NCBI RefSeq assembly: GCF_026870155.1
Contig: NZ_CP113975.1
Location: forward strand, 3,162,001-3,226,000
Length of the DNA stretch: 64,000 bases
Reading direction: 5' to 3'
Source of the DNA: Flavobacterium marginilacus
GTDB taxonomy: Bacteria; Bacteroidota; Bacteroidia; Flavobacteriales; Flavobacteriaceae
Shown here: positions 55,827-64,000 of the stretch, one piece after another
Position numbering within the stretch: position 1 is the first letter of the stretch
Layout: each line of letters opens with the position of its first letter
The notes under the pieces: generated by a model
Told to the model about the DNA's origin: nothing
Seen by the model: only the letters and a program-made list of their open reading frames with translations
Databases searched by the model: none
Made by a program: the position numbers and the translations under genes

Positions 55827-57050
55827 ATGGAAAAGTTAAGAATCGCTGTCAGGAAATTTGATCCTTTTGAAAGTACATTGCAAAAACTGTGGGATTTGTT
55901 CTGTATCGAAAATAATATTGAAATGGAAGCTGAAATGATTCCGTTAGAATTACATGATTTATATACCGAAACAATCAGCAAAAAGGGACTAAAAAAAGGA
56001 ACTTGGGATATTGCTCATCTTAACACAGACTGGATTTTTGATGCTGTCAATGAAAAAGCAGTTCTGGATTTAAATCCATTAATTGCCCAAAATGCACCGC
56101 AGAATTATCCAGAAGGCTGGCATCAGTCGCTGTTACATTTACAGCAGATCAATGACAGAACTTATGGACTTCCTTTTCATGACGGTCCGGAATGTCTGAT
56201 TTTTAGAAAAGATTTATTTGAAAATACAATCGAAAAAGAAAAATTCAAAAAACAGTACGGTTACGAGTTAAACCCTCCCTGCACTTGGGAACAATTCAGC
56301 CAGATTGCCGAGTTTTTCAACCGTCCTGAGCAGAATTTATACGGAAGTGTGTTTGCCAATTTTCCTGATGGGCATAATATGGTATTCGATTTCTGCCTGC
56401 AGTTATGGACACGCGGAGGTTCTTTACTGAATGCACAAAACCAAATCGACATCCAACGTCCTGAAGCCATCGAAGCTTTGGATTTTTACAGAAAAATAAT
56501 CAATAACCCCAAAGCCGTTCATCCAAAAACAAAAAAATTTGGTTCGGTAGAAGCTGGTTTGGCTTTCGCCAAAGGAGAAGCAGCAATGTCTATTAATTGG
56601 TTTGGATTTGCCTCAATGTGCGAAGTAATTGAAGAATCAAACGTGAAAGGGAAAGTAGATATTACCGAATTACCACACAATTCAAATCACAAAACAGCTT
56701 CTTTGAATGTATATTGGCTGTATACAATTGGTTCAGGAAGCAGACACCAAAAACTGGCGTACGATTTTCTGCGGTTTGCTACTAGCCCCGAAAGTGATAA
56801 ATTACTGACCAATGAAGGCGGAATCGGATGCCGAAAATCAACCTGGAATGATTCTGAAATCAATACCACAATTCCGTTTTATCATAAATTAGAAATGCTT
56901 CACGAAAATGCTTTAACGTTACCGCAGACACCGATTTGGCCCAAAGTAGCCGAATTGATTGACCAAATGGTACTCAAGGCTATTGACAGCAGTGTTTCAT
57001 CAGAACAACTTTTAAAAGACACTCAAAAATCAATCCAAAAATTATACTAA
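55827..57050 (+). CDS. Cytoplasmic solute-binding-protein-like protein (SBP2)
   Basis: The 407-residue protein resembles family-1 sugar-type solute-binding proteins: KLWDLFCIENNIEMEAEMIP, WDIAHLNTDWIFDAVNEKAVLDLNPLI, RTYGLPFHDGPECLIFRKDLFE, PPCTWEQFSQIAEFFNRPEQNLYG, GLAFAKGEAAMSINWFG and YDFLRFATSPES. There is no signal peptide (MEKLRIAVRKFDPFES), and the start is only 2 bp after the CoA-transferase stop, leaving no room for one. It is clearly distinct from SBP1 in sequence. It is followed after 2 bp by the Gfo/Idh gene. The probable role is intracellular ligand binding or a re-purposed catalytic or sensor function. Confidence 0.7.
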   Translation: MEKLRIAVRKFDPFESTLQKLWDLFCIENNIEMEAEMIPLELHDLYTETISKKGLKKGTWDIAHLNTDWIFDAVNEKAVLDLNPLIAQNAPQNYPEGWHQSLLHLQQINDRTYGLPFHDGPECLIFRKDLFENTIEKEKFKKQYGYELNPPCTWEQFSQIAEFFNRPEQNLYGSVFANFPDGHNMVFDFCLQLWTRGGSLLNAQNQIDIQRPEAIEALDFYRKIINNPKAVHPKTKKFGSVEAGLAFAKGEAAMSINWFGFASMCEVIEESNVKGKVDITELPHNSNHKTASLNVYWLYTIGSGSRHQKLAYDFLRFATSPESDKLLTNEGGIGCRKSTWNDSEINTTIPFYHKLEMLHENALTLPQTPIWPKVAELIDQMVLKAIDSSVSSEQLLKDTQKSIQKLY

Positions 57051-57052
57051 TC

Positions 57053-58120
57053 ATGGATATACCTTATAAACCCTCATTGCCAGAAACAGTACAGCCCATA
57101 ATCATTATTGGTGCAAGCGGTATTGTAAAAGATGCCCATCTTCCCGCTTATAAAATGGCCGGCTTTTCGGTTTTCGGAATTACCAACCGGACAATAGCAA
57201 AAGCACATACAATGGCTGAAGAATTCAATATTCCGCATGTTTTTGAAAATGTAGCCGAAGCTGTAAAAAATGCTCCATCAAACGCTGTTTATGACATTAC
57301 TGTCCTTCCTGATCAATACATCGAAATATTAGAACAATTGCCAGATGGTGCCGCCGTGCTGATTCAAAAACCTATGGGAAATGATTTGGCGCAGGCCAAA
57401 GAAATTGTGGCAGTATGCGAAAGAAAAAAATTAGTAGCTGCTATTAATTTTCAGCTGCGGTTTGCTTCTTATATCAGTGCTGCCCGATACATGATCAATC
57501 AGGGAATTATTGGAGATCTGTATGATCTTGAAGTAAAAGTAACGGTGAATACGCCATGGGAATTGTTTCCGCTGATTAAGGAGCATCCAAGATTGGAAAT
57601 TCTTTTTCACAGTGTTCACTATATCGATTGCATTCGCTCTTTTATGGGAAATCCAAAGGGCGTTTATGCCAAAACAGCGAATCATCCTTTGAAGAAATTA
57701 TCCTCCTGCCGTTCTTCGATTATTTTGGATTACGGCGATTCGATGCGTGTGGTGATTAATACCAATCACGATCATCATTTTGGACCAAAACATGAAGAAA
57801 GCTACATCAAATGGGAAGGAACCAAAGGTGCCATTAAGGCTAAGATGGGTTTATTAATGAATTATCCTGATGGTATGCCTGATGAATTCGAGTATGCACT
57901 GCAGACTGAAAAAGGTTCCTATGAATGGCAAAAAAAGGAACTGGAAGGTTCGTGGTTTCCAGAGGCTTTCATTGGCACGATGTCAAATCTGATGCGTTTT
58001 AAAGAAGGTTCTGATGCTGTTCTGCACACCAGCGTGCAGGATGTTTTAGGCACTATGAAAGTGGTAGAGGCCTGTTACATCAGTAATGAAAGAGGAGCGG
58101 TCTCACTAGATAAATTATAA
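57053..58120 (+). CDS. Gfo/Idh/MocA family oxidoreductase
   Basis: The 355-residue cytoplasmic protein has Rossmann motif IIIGASGIVKDAHLPAYKMAG, an active-site loop QKPMGNDLAQA (QKP for EKP), FQLRFASYISAARYMINQGIIGDLYDLEVKV and the LFHSVHYIDCIRSFMG segment carrying the catalytic-site His. It probably oxidises a hydroxyl of a sugar or sugar acid with NAD(P). It is tightly linked to SBP2 (2 bp). An intra-operon repeat separates it from the MaoC gene. It may prepare the carboxylate or keto group later activated by CoA transfer; this ordering is speculative. Confidence 0.82.
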   Translation: MDIPYKPSLPETVQPIIIIGASGIVKDAHLPAYKMAGFSVFGITNRTIAKAHTMAEEFNIPHVFENVAEAVKNAPSNAVYDITVLPDQYIEILEQLPDGAAVLIQKPMGNDLAQAKEIVAVCERKKLVAAINFQLRFASYISAARYMINQGIIGDLYDLEVKVTVNTPWELFPLIKEHPRLEILFHSVHYIDCIRSFMGNPKGVYAKTANHPLKKLSSCRSSIILDYGDSMRVVINTNHDHHFGPKHEESYIKWEGTKGAIKAKMGLLMNYPDGMPDEFEYALQTEKGSYEWQKKELEGSWFPEAFIGTMSNLMRFKEGSDAVLHTSVQDVLGTMKVVEACYISNERGAVSLDKL

Positions 58121-58139
58121 AAACAATTTAAAAATTTTA

Positions 58140-58252
58140 AACATATAAGTCATATAAGAACCAAGAAATTAAATGAACCTCTTTTTTAACTTATAAATAA
58201 GTTCAAAAAAGATATAGGCTTTAAAATCAAATAAACTTATATGACTTACATG
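58140..58252. repeat. Nested inverted repeats, CATATAAGTCATATAAG family
   Basis: The outer arms AACATATAAGTCATATAAG (58140-58158) and CTTATATGACTTACATG (58236-58252) enclose an inner dyad TCTTTTTTAACTTAT / ATAAGTTCAAAAAAGA (58180-58212, one-base bulge). It sits between the Gfo/Idh and MaoC genes and may attenuate transcription into the distal genes. Confidence 0.8.
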
Positions 58253-58271
58253 GTAAAAAAACTAAAAAAAT

Positions 58272-58712
58272 ATGTATTTCAAATCAACATTTTTTGAAGA
58301 TTATCAGCTTAATGATAAAAGAGTTACATTAGGCAGAACAATTACTGAAACTGATTTTGTGGTTCATGCGGGTCACACAGGTGACTTTTTTCCGCATCAT
58401 ATGGATGAGGAATGGTGTAAAACACAGCCTTTTGGACAGCGGATTGCCCACGGAACAATGGTTTTCAGCATTGGAATCGGACTTACAGCATCAGAAATAA
58501 ATCCTGAAGCTTTTTCTAAAGGATATGAACGTATGCGGTTTGTAAAGCCAGTTCATATTGGCGATACCATTCATTCGGAAATCACAATTTCAGAAAAAGG
58601 AGAAGCCAAAAAGCCTGAAATGGGAACTGTTACCGAGCATGTTGAAATCATCAACCAGCGAGGTGAAGTCGTGCTTGTATGCGACCATCTATTATTAGTA
58701 AAAAAGAAATAA
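58272..58712 (+). CDS. MaoC-like (hotdog) enoyl-CoA-type hydratase/dehydratase
   Basis: The 146-residue protein has the hydratase-2 signature in variant form: [17 protein letters not shown], with catalytic D38 and H43 preserved and Phe40 replacing the usual Asn. [17 protein letters not shown] and [21 protein letters not shown] follow. Such proteins hydrate or dehydrate CoA thioesters. Together with the two CoA-transferases it points to a CoA-ester intermediate. It is a single-hotdog, cytoplasmic protein. It is 24 bp upstream of fucP. Confidence 0.85.
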   Translation: MYFKSTFFEDYQLNDKRVTLGRTITETDFVVHAGHTGDFFPHHMDEEWCKTQPFGQRIAHGTMVFSIGIGLTASEINPEAFSKGYERMRFVKPVHIGDTIHSEITISEKGEAKKPEMGTVTEHVEIINQRGEVVLVCDHLLLVKKK

Positions 58713-58736
58713 TTAACTAACCTATAACTATAAATT

Positions 58737-60053
58737 ATGCAAATAACCAACCAAATTGGCGACCAGCACGAAGTGCCAACAGAACAAGGAGTAGAAGAAG
58801 GATCTGGAAAAAAATATCTTTTACCTTTTATTTTAATTACCAGCTTATTTTTCCTTTGGGGAATGGCACACGGTTTTGATGGAATTTTAATTCCGCATTT
58901 GAGAAAAGCCTGTGAGTTAAACAACCGACAATCTACTTTAATAGACACTGCTGTGTTTCTTGCATATTTTATTATGGCAATTCCTGCTGGAATGCTGATT
59001 AAACGTTTTGGATATAAAAACAGTATTATCACTGGATTATTAGTATTTGCTGCTGGCGCTTTTCTATTTATTCCTGCTGCTAATTCTAGAACGTATGAAT
59101 TATTTTTGTTCGCTTTATTTGTGATTGGCTGTGGATTGACGATTTTAGAAACTAGTGCAAATCCGTACGCTGCTATTTTAGGACCTGCTGAATCTTCTTC
59201 AAAAAGATTAAATTTGGCTGCCTCTTTTAACGGATTGGCTGCTATGCTTGGACCTGTATTAGGTTCAATGTTTATATTGTCAGGAAAAAGCTTTACACCT
59301 GTACAAATGAATGCAATGCCTGATACAGCTAAAGCAGCATATTTACTTGAAGAAGCTTCAACCGTAAAAATGCCTTATATGATTCTAGGAAGTATATTGG
59401 TACTTATGGCTATATTATTTTACTTCATGCACTTGCCTTCGATGAAACCTACCCATACCGAAGTTGAAATCAAACCTGGATTTTTCTCTGTTTTAAAATT
59501 TTCGCATTTGAGTTGGGCAGTAGCAGCACAATTCTTCTATGTAGGTGCTCAAGTATGCGTTACCAGTTTTTTTGTTCGAATTGCTGAACAAAGTGCAGGA
59601 TTGGATGAAAAAACAGCGGGTTATTACCTAGGTATTTATGGTTTCTTATTTATGGCAGGACGCTTCATTGGAACTTTCTTTTTGCGTTATGTAAAAGATT
59701 ATATTTTGTTATCTATCTACTGTGTTATCAGCATTATTTTATGCATTGTAGCTATTTACGCAAGCGGTATTGAAGTAATTTATGCTTTAGGCGGATTAGG
59801 TTTTTTCATGTCAATTATGTTCCCGACAATTTTCTCGCTGGGATTAGTTGGCTTGAAATCCAATACCGAAACTGGTTCATCTTGGTTAGTAATGTCCATT
59901 GTCGGCGGGGCAATACTTCCTTACTCTATGGGAACTTTAATCGATATGAAACATGACGATATTCAGGCGGGTTACATTATTCCGCTGGTTTGTTTTGTCA
60001 TTATTCTTTATTTTGGTGTATTTGGACATAAAGTAAAGAACAGTATTTCATAA
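58737..60053 (+). CDS. fucP: FucP-type L-fucose:H+ symporter (MFS)
   Basis: The 438-residue protein has about 12 membrane segments. Family hallmarks are MAHGFDGILIPHLRKA with D48 and CGLTILETSANPYAAILGP with E138, matching the proton/sugar-coupling acids Asp46 and Glu135 of E. coli FucP. ASFNGLAAMLGPVLGS and MFPTIFSLGLVGL are also typical. It imports L-fucose or a related sugar (L-galactose, D-arabinose). It belongs to the CoA-transferase operon by spacing, which suggests that the operon handles a sugar entering here. A good rho-independent terminator follows. Confidence 0.88.
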   Translation: MQITNQIGDQHEVPTEQGVEEGSGKKYLLPFILITSLFFLWGMAHGFDGILIPHLRKACELNNRQSTLIDTAVFLAYFIMAIPAGMLIKRFGYKNSIITGLLVFAAGAFLFIPAANSRTYELFLFALFVIGCGLTILETSANPYAAILGPAESSSKRLNLAASFNGLAAMLGPVLGSMFILSGKSFTPVQMNAMPDTAKAAYLLEEASTVKMPYMILGSILVLMAILFYFMHLPSMKPTHTEVEIKPGFFSVLKFSHLSWAVAAQFFYVGAQVCVTSFFVRIAEQSAGLDEKTAGYYLGIYGFLFMAGRFIGTFFLRYVKDYILLSIYCVISIILCIVAIYASGIEVIYALGGLGFFMSIMFPTIFSLGLVGLKSNTETGSSWLVMSIVGGAILPYSMGTLIDMKHDDIQAGYIIPLVCFVIILYFGVFGHKVKNSIS

Positions 60054-60071
60054 AGTATTTTTTCGTTTTAT

Positions 60072-60116
60072 AAAAAAGATAGTATTGAAGTAATATCCAA
60101 TACTATCTTTTTTTTA
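60072..60116 (+). terminator. Rho-independent terminator after fucP
   Basis: The stem GATAGTATTG (60078-60087) / CAATACTATC (60098-60107) has a 10-nt loop and a run of Ts. It is preceded by matching As. It closes the 52313-60053 operon. Confidence 0.85.
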
Positions 60117-60121
60117 TTTTT

Positions 60122-60202
60122 AAAACAATCGGTTGTTTTTTTATATCTTAGCCGAAACATCATGAATTGGGTTAAAGAAATAGTATTCCATTTATGATGT
60201 TT
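60122..60202. promoter_or_regulatory. Two dyads upstream of the GH3 gene
   Basis: AAAACAA-TCGG-TTGTTTT (60122-60139) is a 7-bp-arm dyad. AAACATCAT (60155-60163) and ATGATGTTT (60194-60202) form a 9-bp-arm inverted pair 30 nt apart. They are candidate operator sites for the GH3 gene starting at 60244. No TAnnTTTG box is obvious. Confidence 0.35.
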
Positions 60203-60243
60203 TAACATTAGATTATACTCCTTTCAGTTTAAAAAACTTTACG

Positions 60244-62868
60244 ATGAAAATAAACATTCTTTTTAAAATACTATTTGTTAGTATTACCGTCTACGGTACG
60301 TTCAATTGTAATGCGCAGAATCAATATCGCTTTCAAGATTATAATTTAACCTTTGAAGAACGGGTAAATGATTTAGTCTCTCATCTCACTCTTGAAGAAA
60401 AAGTATCACAAATGCTTAACGCCTCCCCTGCTATAGAACGTTTGGGAATACCGGCTTATGACTGGTGGAACGAAACACTGCATGGAGTAGCCCGAACTCC
60501 TTTTAAAGTGACTGTCTATCCGCAGGCCATCGCCATGGCAGCAACATTTGATAAAAATTCATTGTTTACCATGGCCGACTATTCTGCAGCCGAGGGCCGG
60601 GCCATTTACAACAAAGCGGTTGCTTCCGGCCTTACAAATGAGCGGTACTTGGGACTCACCTACTGGACACCAAACATTAATATTTTTCGTGACCCGCGCT
60701 GGGGACGCGGACAGGAAACTTATGGAGAAGATCCATATCTTACTGCCATGCTGGGCGATGCATTTGTACGAGGACTGCAGGGTGATGATCCAAAATATAT
60801 TAAGGCGGCAGCCTGTGCCAAACATTATGCTGTACATAGCGGTCCTGAACCCCTAAGACATGTCTTTGATGTAAATGTAAGTGCCTACGATCTGTGGGAT
60901 ACCTATCTTCCAGCTTTTCAAAAATTAATAACCGAATCTCATGTTGTCGGCGTTATGTGTGCTTACAATGCTTTCAGAACGCAGCCCTGCTGTGCCAGCG
61001 ATATATTGATGACCGATATATTAAGAAACCAGTGGAAATTTGACGGTTACGTAACCTCCGACTGCTGGGCAATCGACGACTTTTTTAAGAATCATAAAAC
61101 ACATCCTGACGCTACATCAGCATCGGCAGATGCTGTATTTCACGGAACAGATATCGATTGTGGTACCGATGCATACAAAGCACTAGTACAGGCCGTAAAA
61201 CAAGGTAAAATTACTGAAGCTCAGATAGACGTTTCGGTTAAACGTTTATTCATGGTGCGTTTCCGTCTAGGAATGTTTGATCCAATTTCAATGGTTAAAT
61301 ACGCACAAACCTCTGATAATGTTCTCGAAAGCAAAGAACACGCTGCACATGCTTTAAAAATGGCACAGCAGTCAATGGTACTGCTAAAGAATGAAAAACA
61401 AACCCTTCCTCTCAGTAAAAAACTGAAAAAAATTGTTGTTCTTGGGCCAAATGCGGATAATGATATAGCCATTTTGGGCAATTACAACGGTACGCCTTCT
61501 ACGCTGAAAACAGTTCTGCAGGGCATAAAAGACAAAGTTGGCACATCTACCGAAGTTGTTTATGAAAAAGCAGTCAGCTTCACCAATAACAATCTTTTGC
61601 AATATCAGGATTTATCCCAGCAGTATTCTTATGAAGGGAAACAGGGATTTAAAGCCGAATATTACAATAACAAAGACCTTGAAGGCACTCCGATAGTAGC
61701 CAGAGAAACCAAAGTAGACAATATCTGGCAGGAAGGCCAAGCGGTAACCGGCACAATAAGAGCCAATAATTTCTCAGCCAGATATACTGCCGATTTTAAA
61801 GCTGAAAAAGACGGTAATATAACTTTTGAACTCCAAGGTGATGAAGGCTTCCGATTTATTGTAAACGGGACAGTTGTTATTGATTCATGGAAAAAAAACC
61901 GCTGGGGAGCAAAAACCTATGAACTTGCAGTAAAAAAAGACTCCCATTATACCTTAGCTGTAGAATACTGGCAGGGCGAAGGAAGCGCGTATATTAAAAT
62001 GAATGCGGGCAGTTATGTTAAAACGGATTATAATCAGCTTGCTGACCGCTTTAAAGATGCTGATGCATTTATTTTTACAGGAGGAATTTCTCCACAGCTT
62101 GAAGGCGAAGAAATGAAAGTAAGCGACCCAGGATTTGACGGCGGAGACCGTACCTCAATACAGCTGCCAACTGTACAGACGGAACTGATGAAAGCCCTAA
62201 AATCAACTGGCAAGCCTGTAATATTTGTCATGATGACTGGCAGTGCGATCGCTGCACCATGGGAGTCCGAAAACATTCCTGCAATTTTAAATGCGTGGTA
62301 TGGAGGTCAGTCAGCTGGAACCGCAGTTGCAGATATTTTATTTGGCGATTATAATCCATCCGGCCGTCTGCCTATCACATTTTACAAAGGAGACAGCGAC
62401 TTGGCATCTTTCAATGACTATAATATGGAAAACCGAACCTATAGATATTTCAAAGGTGTGCCGCAATATGGTTTTGGATTCGGACTGAGCTACACCTCCT
62501 TTAAATACAGCAAATTAGAAATACCTGTTCAAGCTGAAAAAAACAAAAATGTATCAGTATCGGTAACTATTACAAATACTGGCAAATTTTCAGGTGAAGA
62601 AGTAGCACAATTATATGTCCTTGAGCAAGGCAAAAAAATAAAAACCGCTATTAAAGCCCTGAAAGGTTTTGAAAGAGTTTCTCTTAATCCGGGACAAAGC
62701 AAAACAATAACTTTTACTTTAACTCCGCAGGATTTATCGTATGTTACTGCTGAAGGCAAACTACAGCAGCTTAACGGCAAAGTCGAAATTGCTGTAGGCG
62801 GTCATCAGCCTGACGAACATAACCTATCAAGCAGCGGACTAATTAAAAGTGCAGTAACTATTAAATAA
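60244..62868 (+). CDS. GH3 glycosidase with PA14 domain (beta-xylosidase/glucosidase type)
   Basis: The 874-residue exported protein has a signal peptide ending FNCNAQ (about 25). The GH3 N-terminal barrel has YDWWNETLHGVAR, YWTPNINIFRDPRWGRGQETYGEDPYL, KHYAVHSGPE and nucleophile D273 in GYVTSDCWAIDD. The second domain is interrupted by a PA14 carbohydrate-binding module (about 467-590: FKAEYYNNKDLEGTP, FELQGDEGFRFIVNG). A C-terminal fibronectin-like domain (VSVSVTITNTGKFSGEEVAQLYV) follows. The SDC nucleophile motif and DWWNE favour beta-xylosidase or alpha-L-arabinofuranosidase-like members. It lies after the fucP terminator with its own leader. Confidence 0.92.
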   Translation: MKINILFKILFVSITVYGTFNCNAQNQYRFQDYNLTFEERVNDLVSHLTLEEKVSQMLNASPAIERLGIPAYDWWNETLHGVARTPFKVTVYPQAIAMAATFDKNSLFTMADYSAAEGRAIYNKAVASGLTNERYLGLTYWTPNINIFRDPRWGRGQETYGEDPYLTAMLGDAFVRGLQGDDPKYIKAAACAKHYAVHSGPEPLRHVFDVNVSAYDLWDTYLPAFQKLITESHVVGVMCAYNAFRTQPCCASDILMTDILRNQWKFDGYVTSDCWAIDDFFKNHKTHPDATSASADAVFHGTDIDCGTDAYKALVQAVKQGKITEAQIDVSVKRLFMVRFRLGMFDPISMVKYAQTSDNVLESKEHAAHALKMAQQSMVLLKNEKQTLPLSKKLKKIVVLGPNADNDIAILGNYNGTPSTLKTVLQGIKDKVGTSTEVVYEKAVSFTNNNLLQYQDLSQQYSYEGKQGFKAEYYNNKDLEGTPIVARETKVDNIWQEGQAVTGTIRANNFSARYTADFKAEKDGNITFELQGDEGFRFIVNGTVVIDSWKKNRWGAKTYELAVKKDSHYTLAVEYWQGEGSAYIKMNAGSYVKTDYNQLADRFKDADAFIFTGGISPQLEGEEMKVSDPGFDGGDRTSIQLPTVQTELMKALKSTGKPVIFVMMTGSAIAAPWESENIPAILNAWYGGQSAGTAVADILFGDYNPSGRLPITFYKGDSDLASFNDYNMENRTYRYFKGVPQYGFGFGLSYTSFKYSKLEIPVQAEKNKNVSVSVTITNTGKFSGEEVAQLYVLEQGKKIKTAIKALKGFERVSLNPGQSKTITFTLTPQDLSYVTAEGKLQQLNGKVEIAVGGHQPDEHNLSSSGLIKSAVTIK

Positions 62869-62930
62869 TCATCAGGCTGCCAATTCAGGCTATCCGCTTC
62901 AAGTCCGCGGTCATCGCCCAAAAAAACATA

Positions 62931-62978
62931 AACCCAAAAGGAGCTTCCGCTGGTCGCTCTTTTGGGTTTTGTTTTTTT
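62931..62978 (+). terminator. Rho-independent terminator after the GH3 gene
   Basis: The stem AACCCAAAAGGAGC (62931-62944) / GCTCTTTTGGGTT (62956-62968, one bulged base) is followed by TTGTTTTTTT. The remaining bases to 63165 hold GC-richer fragments and then AT-rich DNA; I see nothing else there. Confidence 0.82.
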
Positions 62979-63165
62979 AAGGGCTCTTCCCTTGCGGGCT
63001 TTCCGCTGCTATCCTGGGCAGAAAGATCTTTCGCTTATTACAGAATATTTTTTCTTATAACCTGAGTTCGATTATAATATAAATAATTAATATATTGATT
63101 ATAAATTATTTATAATAAAATCAATCGCATCAGGCTTTATATTATTGTCTTCTACCGAAATTCAA

Positions 63166-64000
63166 CTATTCGTAAGTATATAATTTTAATTTTTGAATTT
63201 CATAATCACCAACAGAAATCCTAAGATGCCTTCCCTGATGCGTCTGGTCACCATTAAAATGACGGATTGTTCTCCAAACGTTCTCATCAAATCGGCCTTG
63301 GTCAACTTTTAAAATTCCAGCATTTAAATCACTATTTTTTAACGGTTTAAAAGTCACCACAATCCCGGAACCGGCTATATAAAATTCGTCTGGTGCAGTT
63401 TCAATGATAATCGCACTGGACATTGGCCAAACATTTTCTTTGGCACCATCAGACCAATTTAAAGTATAATCGTGTTTAAAAGTAAACTCATAATTTCCTA
63501 GTGTAATAATCTGTGAAGCATTTTCTTTGTCCAAAAGTACACCGTCAATCTTGCCCAATCCTTTATATTGCTCAATAACTGGAGTCAATTGTTTCACCAG
63601 ATCATATATTTTGCTCAAAGGTTCTTTTTTACCATCTTCAACTGATTCAATAGAAAACGGAGAAAAACCAATAGCTTCATAATGACCTATTGCATACAAT
63701 CCTTTAAATGGTGCAGTTGTATCAAACTTATGCTCTGGTATAAATAAAGGATCTCCCTGACGGGTAAATAAATCATTCCACTGTTTGAAAGAAGGATTGT
63801 AAAAATCTGGAGCCAAAAGATCAATTGCATTTCCTGCTGCTTTCCAAACATCCATTACATGCGGGAGCGGACCGGCACTTGGATATTCGCCCGGTTTTTT
63901 TCCAGGAGCATTCAGGGCAGCATTTACATACATTGGAATTCCGTAACTGTCTTTTCCTGCTTTGGCTACAGCATTAGTGAATTTTGCAAAAAACCAAGCC
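63166..64000 (-). CDS. GH35-like beta-galactosidase with DUF5597-type C-terminus, 5' end cut by window edge
   Basis: About 278 C-terminal residues are visible; translation continues open to the right edge (AWFFAKFTNAVAKAGKDSYGIPM). Motifs include MYVNAALNAPGKKPGEYPSAGP, HVMDVWKAAGNAIDLLAPDFYNPSF, FIPEHKFDTTAPFKGLYAIGHYEAIGFSPFSIES and, in the C-terminal beta-domain, PDEFYIAGSGIVVTFKPL. The Glu of FIPEHKF is a candidate catalytic nucleophile. I recognise the DUF5597-type GH35-like proteins that accompany xylan and pectin loci. It is the 3' end of a minus-strand gene and converges with GH3. Confidence 0.75.
   Translation of the reverse strand, partial: AWFFAKFTNAVAKAGKDSYGIPMYVNAALNAPGKKPGEYPSAGPLPHVMDVWKAAGNAIDLLAPDFYNPSFKQWNDLFTRQGDPLFIPEHKFDTTAPFKGLYAIGHYEAIGFSPFSIESVEDGKKEPLSKIYDLVKQLTPVIEQYKGLGKIDGVLLDKENASQIITLGNYEFTFKHDYTLNWSDGAKENVWPMSSAIIIETAPDEFYIAGSGIVVTFKPLKNSDLNAGILKVDQGRFDENVWRTIRHFNGDQTHQGRHLRISVGDYEIQKLKLYTYE

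Noticed and set aside
52313..57050. Interpretation of the two SBP-like genes as parts of an ABC sugar importer
   Set aside because: There are no signal peptides, permeases or ATPases, and the nearest partners are CoA-transferases.
46235..58252. CRISPR-like array suggested by repeated short words such as CATATAAGTCATATAAG
   Set aside because: The words occur as inverted pairs at scattered gene boundaries, without regular spacers or cas genes.
58571..59032. A 153-codon open frame on the minus strand
   Set aside because: It runs antisense across the MaoC and fucP genes; its composition is that of a shadow frame.
62869..63165. Possible small gene or RNA between the GH3 and GH35-like genes
   Set aside because: Apart from the GH3 terminator I find no credible ORF or structured RNA in this 297-bp gap.

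Overview
The window looks like chromosome from a Flavobacteriia member of the Bacteroidota, most likely Flavobacterium or a close relative. Evidence: AT-rich DNA, a SusC/SusD pair, promoter boxes of the TAnnTTTG type, Bacteroidota lipoprotein signals, and gene boundaries filled with the short inverted intergenic repeats common in flavobacterial genomes. Almost everything belongs to one very large pectin-degradation locus that continues past both ends of the window. I saw no rRNA, tRNA, CRISPR array, transposase or phage gene.

Layout. (1) Positions 1-18581, minus strand: susC and susD lead a unit that continues with two paralogous PL1-type pectate lyases flanking a DUF3826 protein, a giant beta-helix protein, a GH140-type apiosidase, a GH28 polygalacturonase, a GH43-like propeller and a sialidase-like propeller cut by the left edge. 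(2) Positions 18991-45017, minus strand: a GH141-like beta-helix fused to an L-rhamnose/L-fucose mutarotase domain, a Gfo/Idh/MocA oxidoreductase, an SSS sodium symporter, a GH78 rhamnosidase, two beta-propeller glycosidase-like proteins, a GH2 beta-galactosidase, a GH106 rhamnosidase, a sialate-O-acetylesterase-like esterase, a DUF5703/GH95-like protein, a third PL1-type lyase and a GH127 beta-L-arabinofuranosidase. (3) An AraC regulator (45270-46211, plus). (4) Positions 46356-52118, minus strand: GH105 followed by what looks like an oxidative L-fucose (6-deoxy-L-sugar) pathway: SDR, FAH hydrolase, zinc dehydrogenase, second SDR and lactonase. (5) Positions 52313-60053, plus strand: two signal-peptide-less solute-binding-protein-like genes bracketing two CaiB/BaiF CoA-transferases, then Gfo/Idh, a MaoC-like hydratase and FucP. 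(6) A GH3 glycosidase (plus) and, at the right edge, the end of a GH35-like/DUF5597 gene (minus).

How it fits together. The enzyme set (GH140, GH141-like, GH127, GH106, GH78, GH2, GH28, GH105 and a sialidase-like propeller, with no recognisable RG-I-specific lyase) resembles the rhamnogalacturonan-II toolkit known from Bacteroides thetaiotaomicron, with PL1 lyases and GH28 to cut homogalacturonan. SusC/D would import oligosaccharides, periplasmic enzymes would trim them, and the SSS and FucP permeases would take up monosaccharides. L-fucose could then be oxidised by the region 4 enzymes. Only the L-fuconate dehydratase of that route is absent from the window.

The strongest candidate for an undescribed system is region 5. 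It combines cytoplasmic SBP-like proteins, paired CoA-transferases and a MaoC hydratase in one sugar-catabolic operon. It is transcribed divergently from the GH105 operon, across an intergenic region carrying a perfect LacI-type palindrome.
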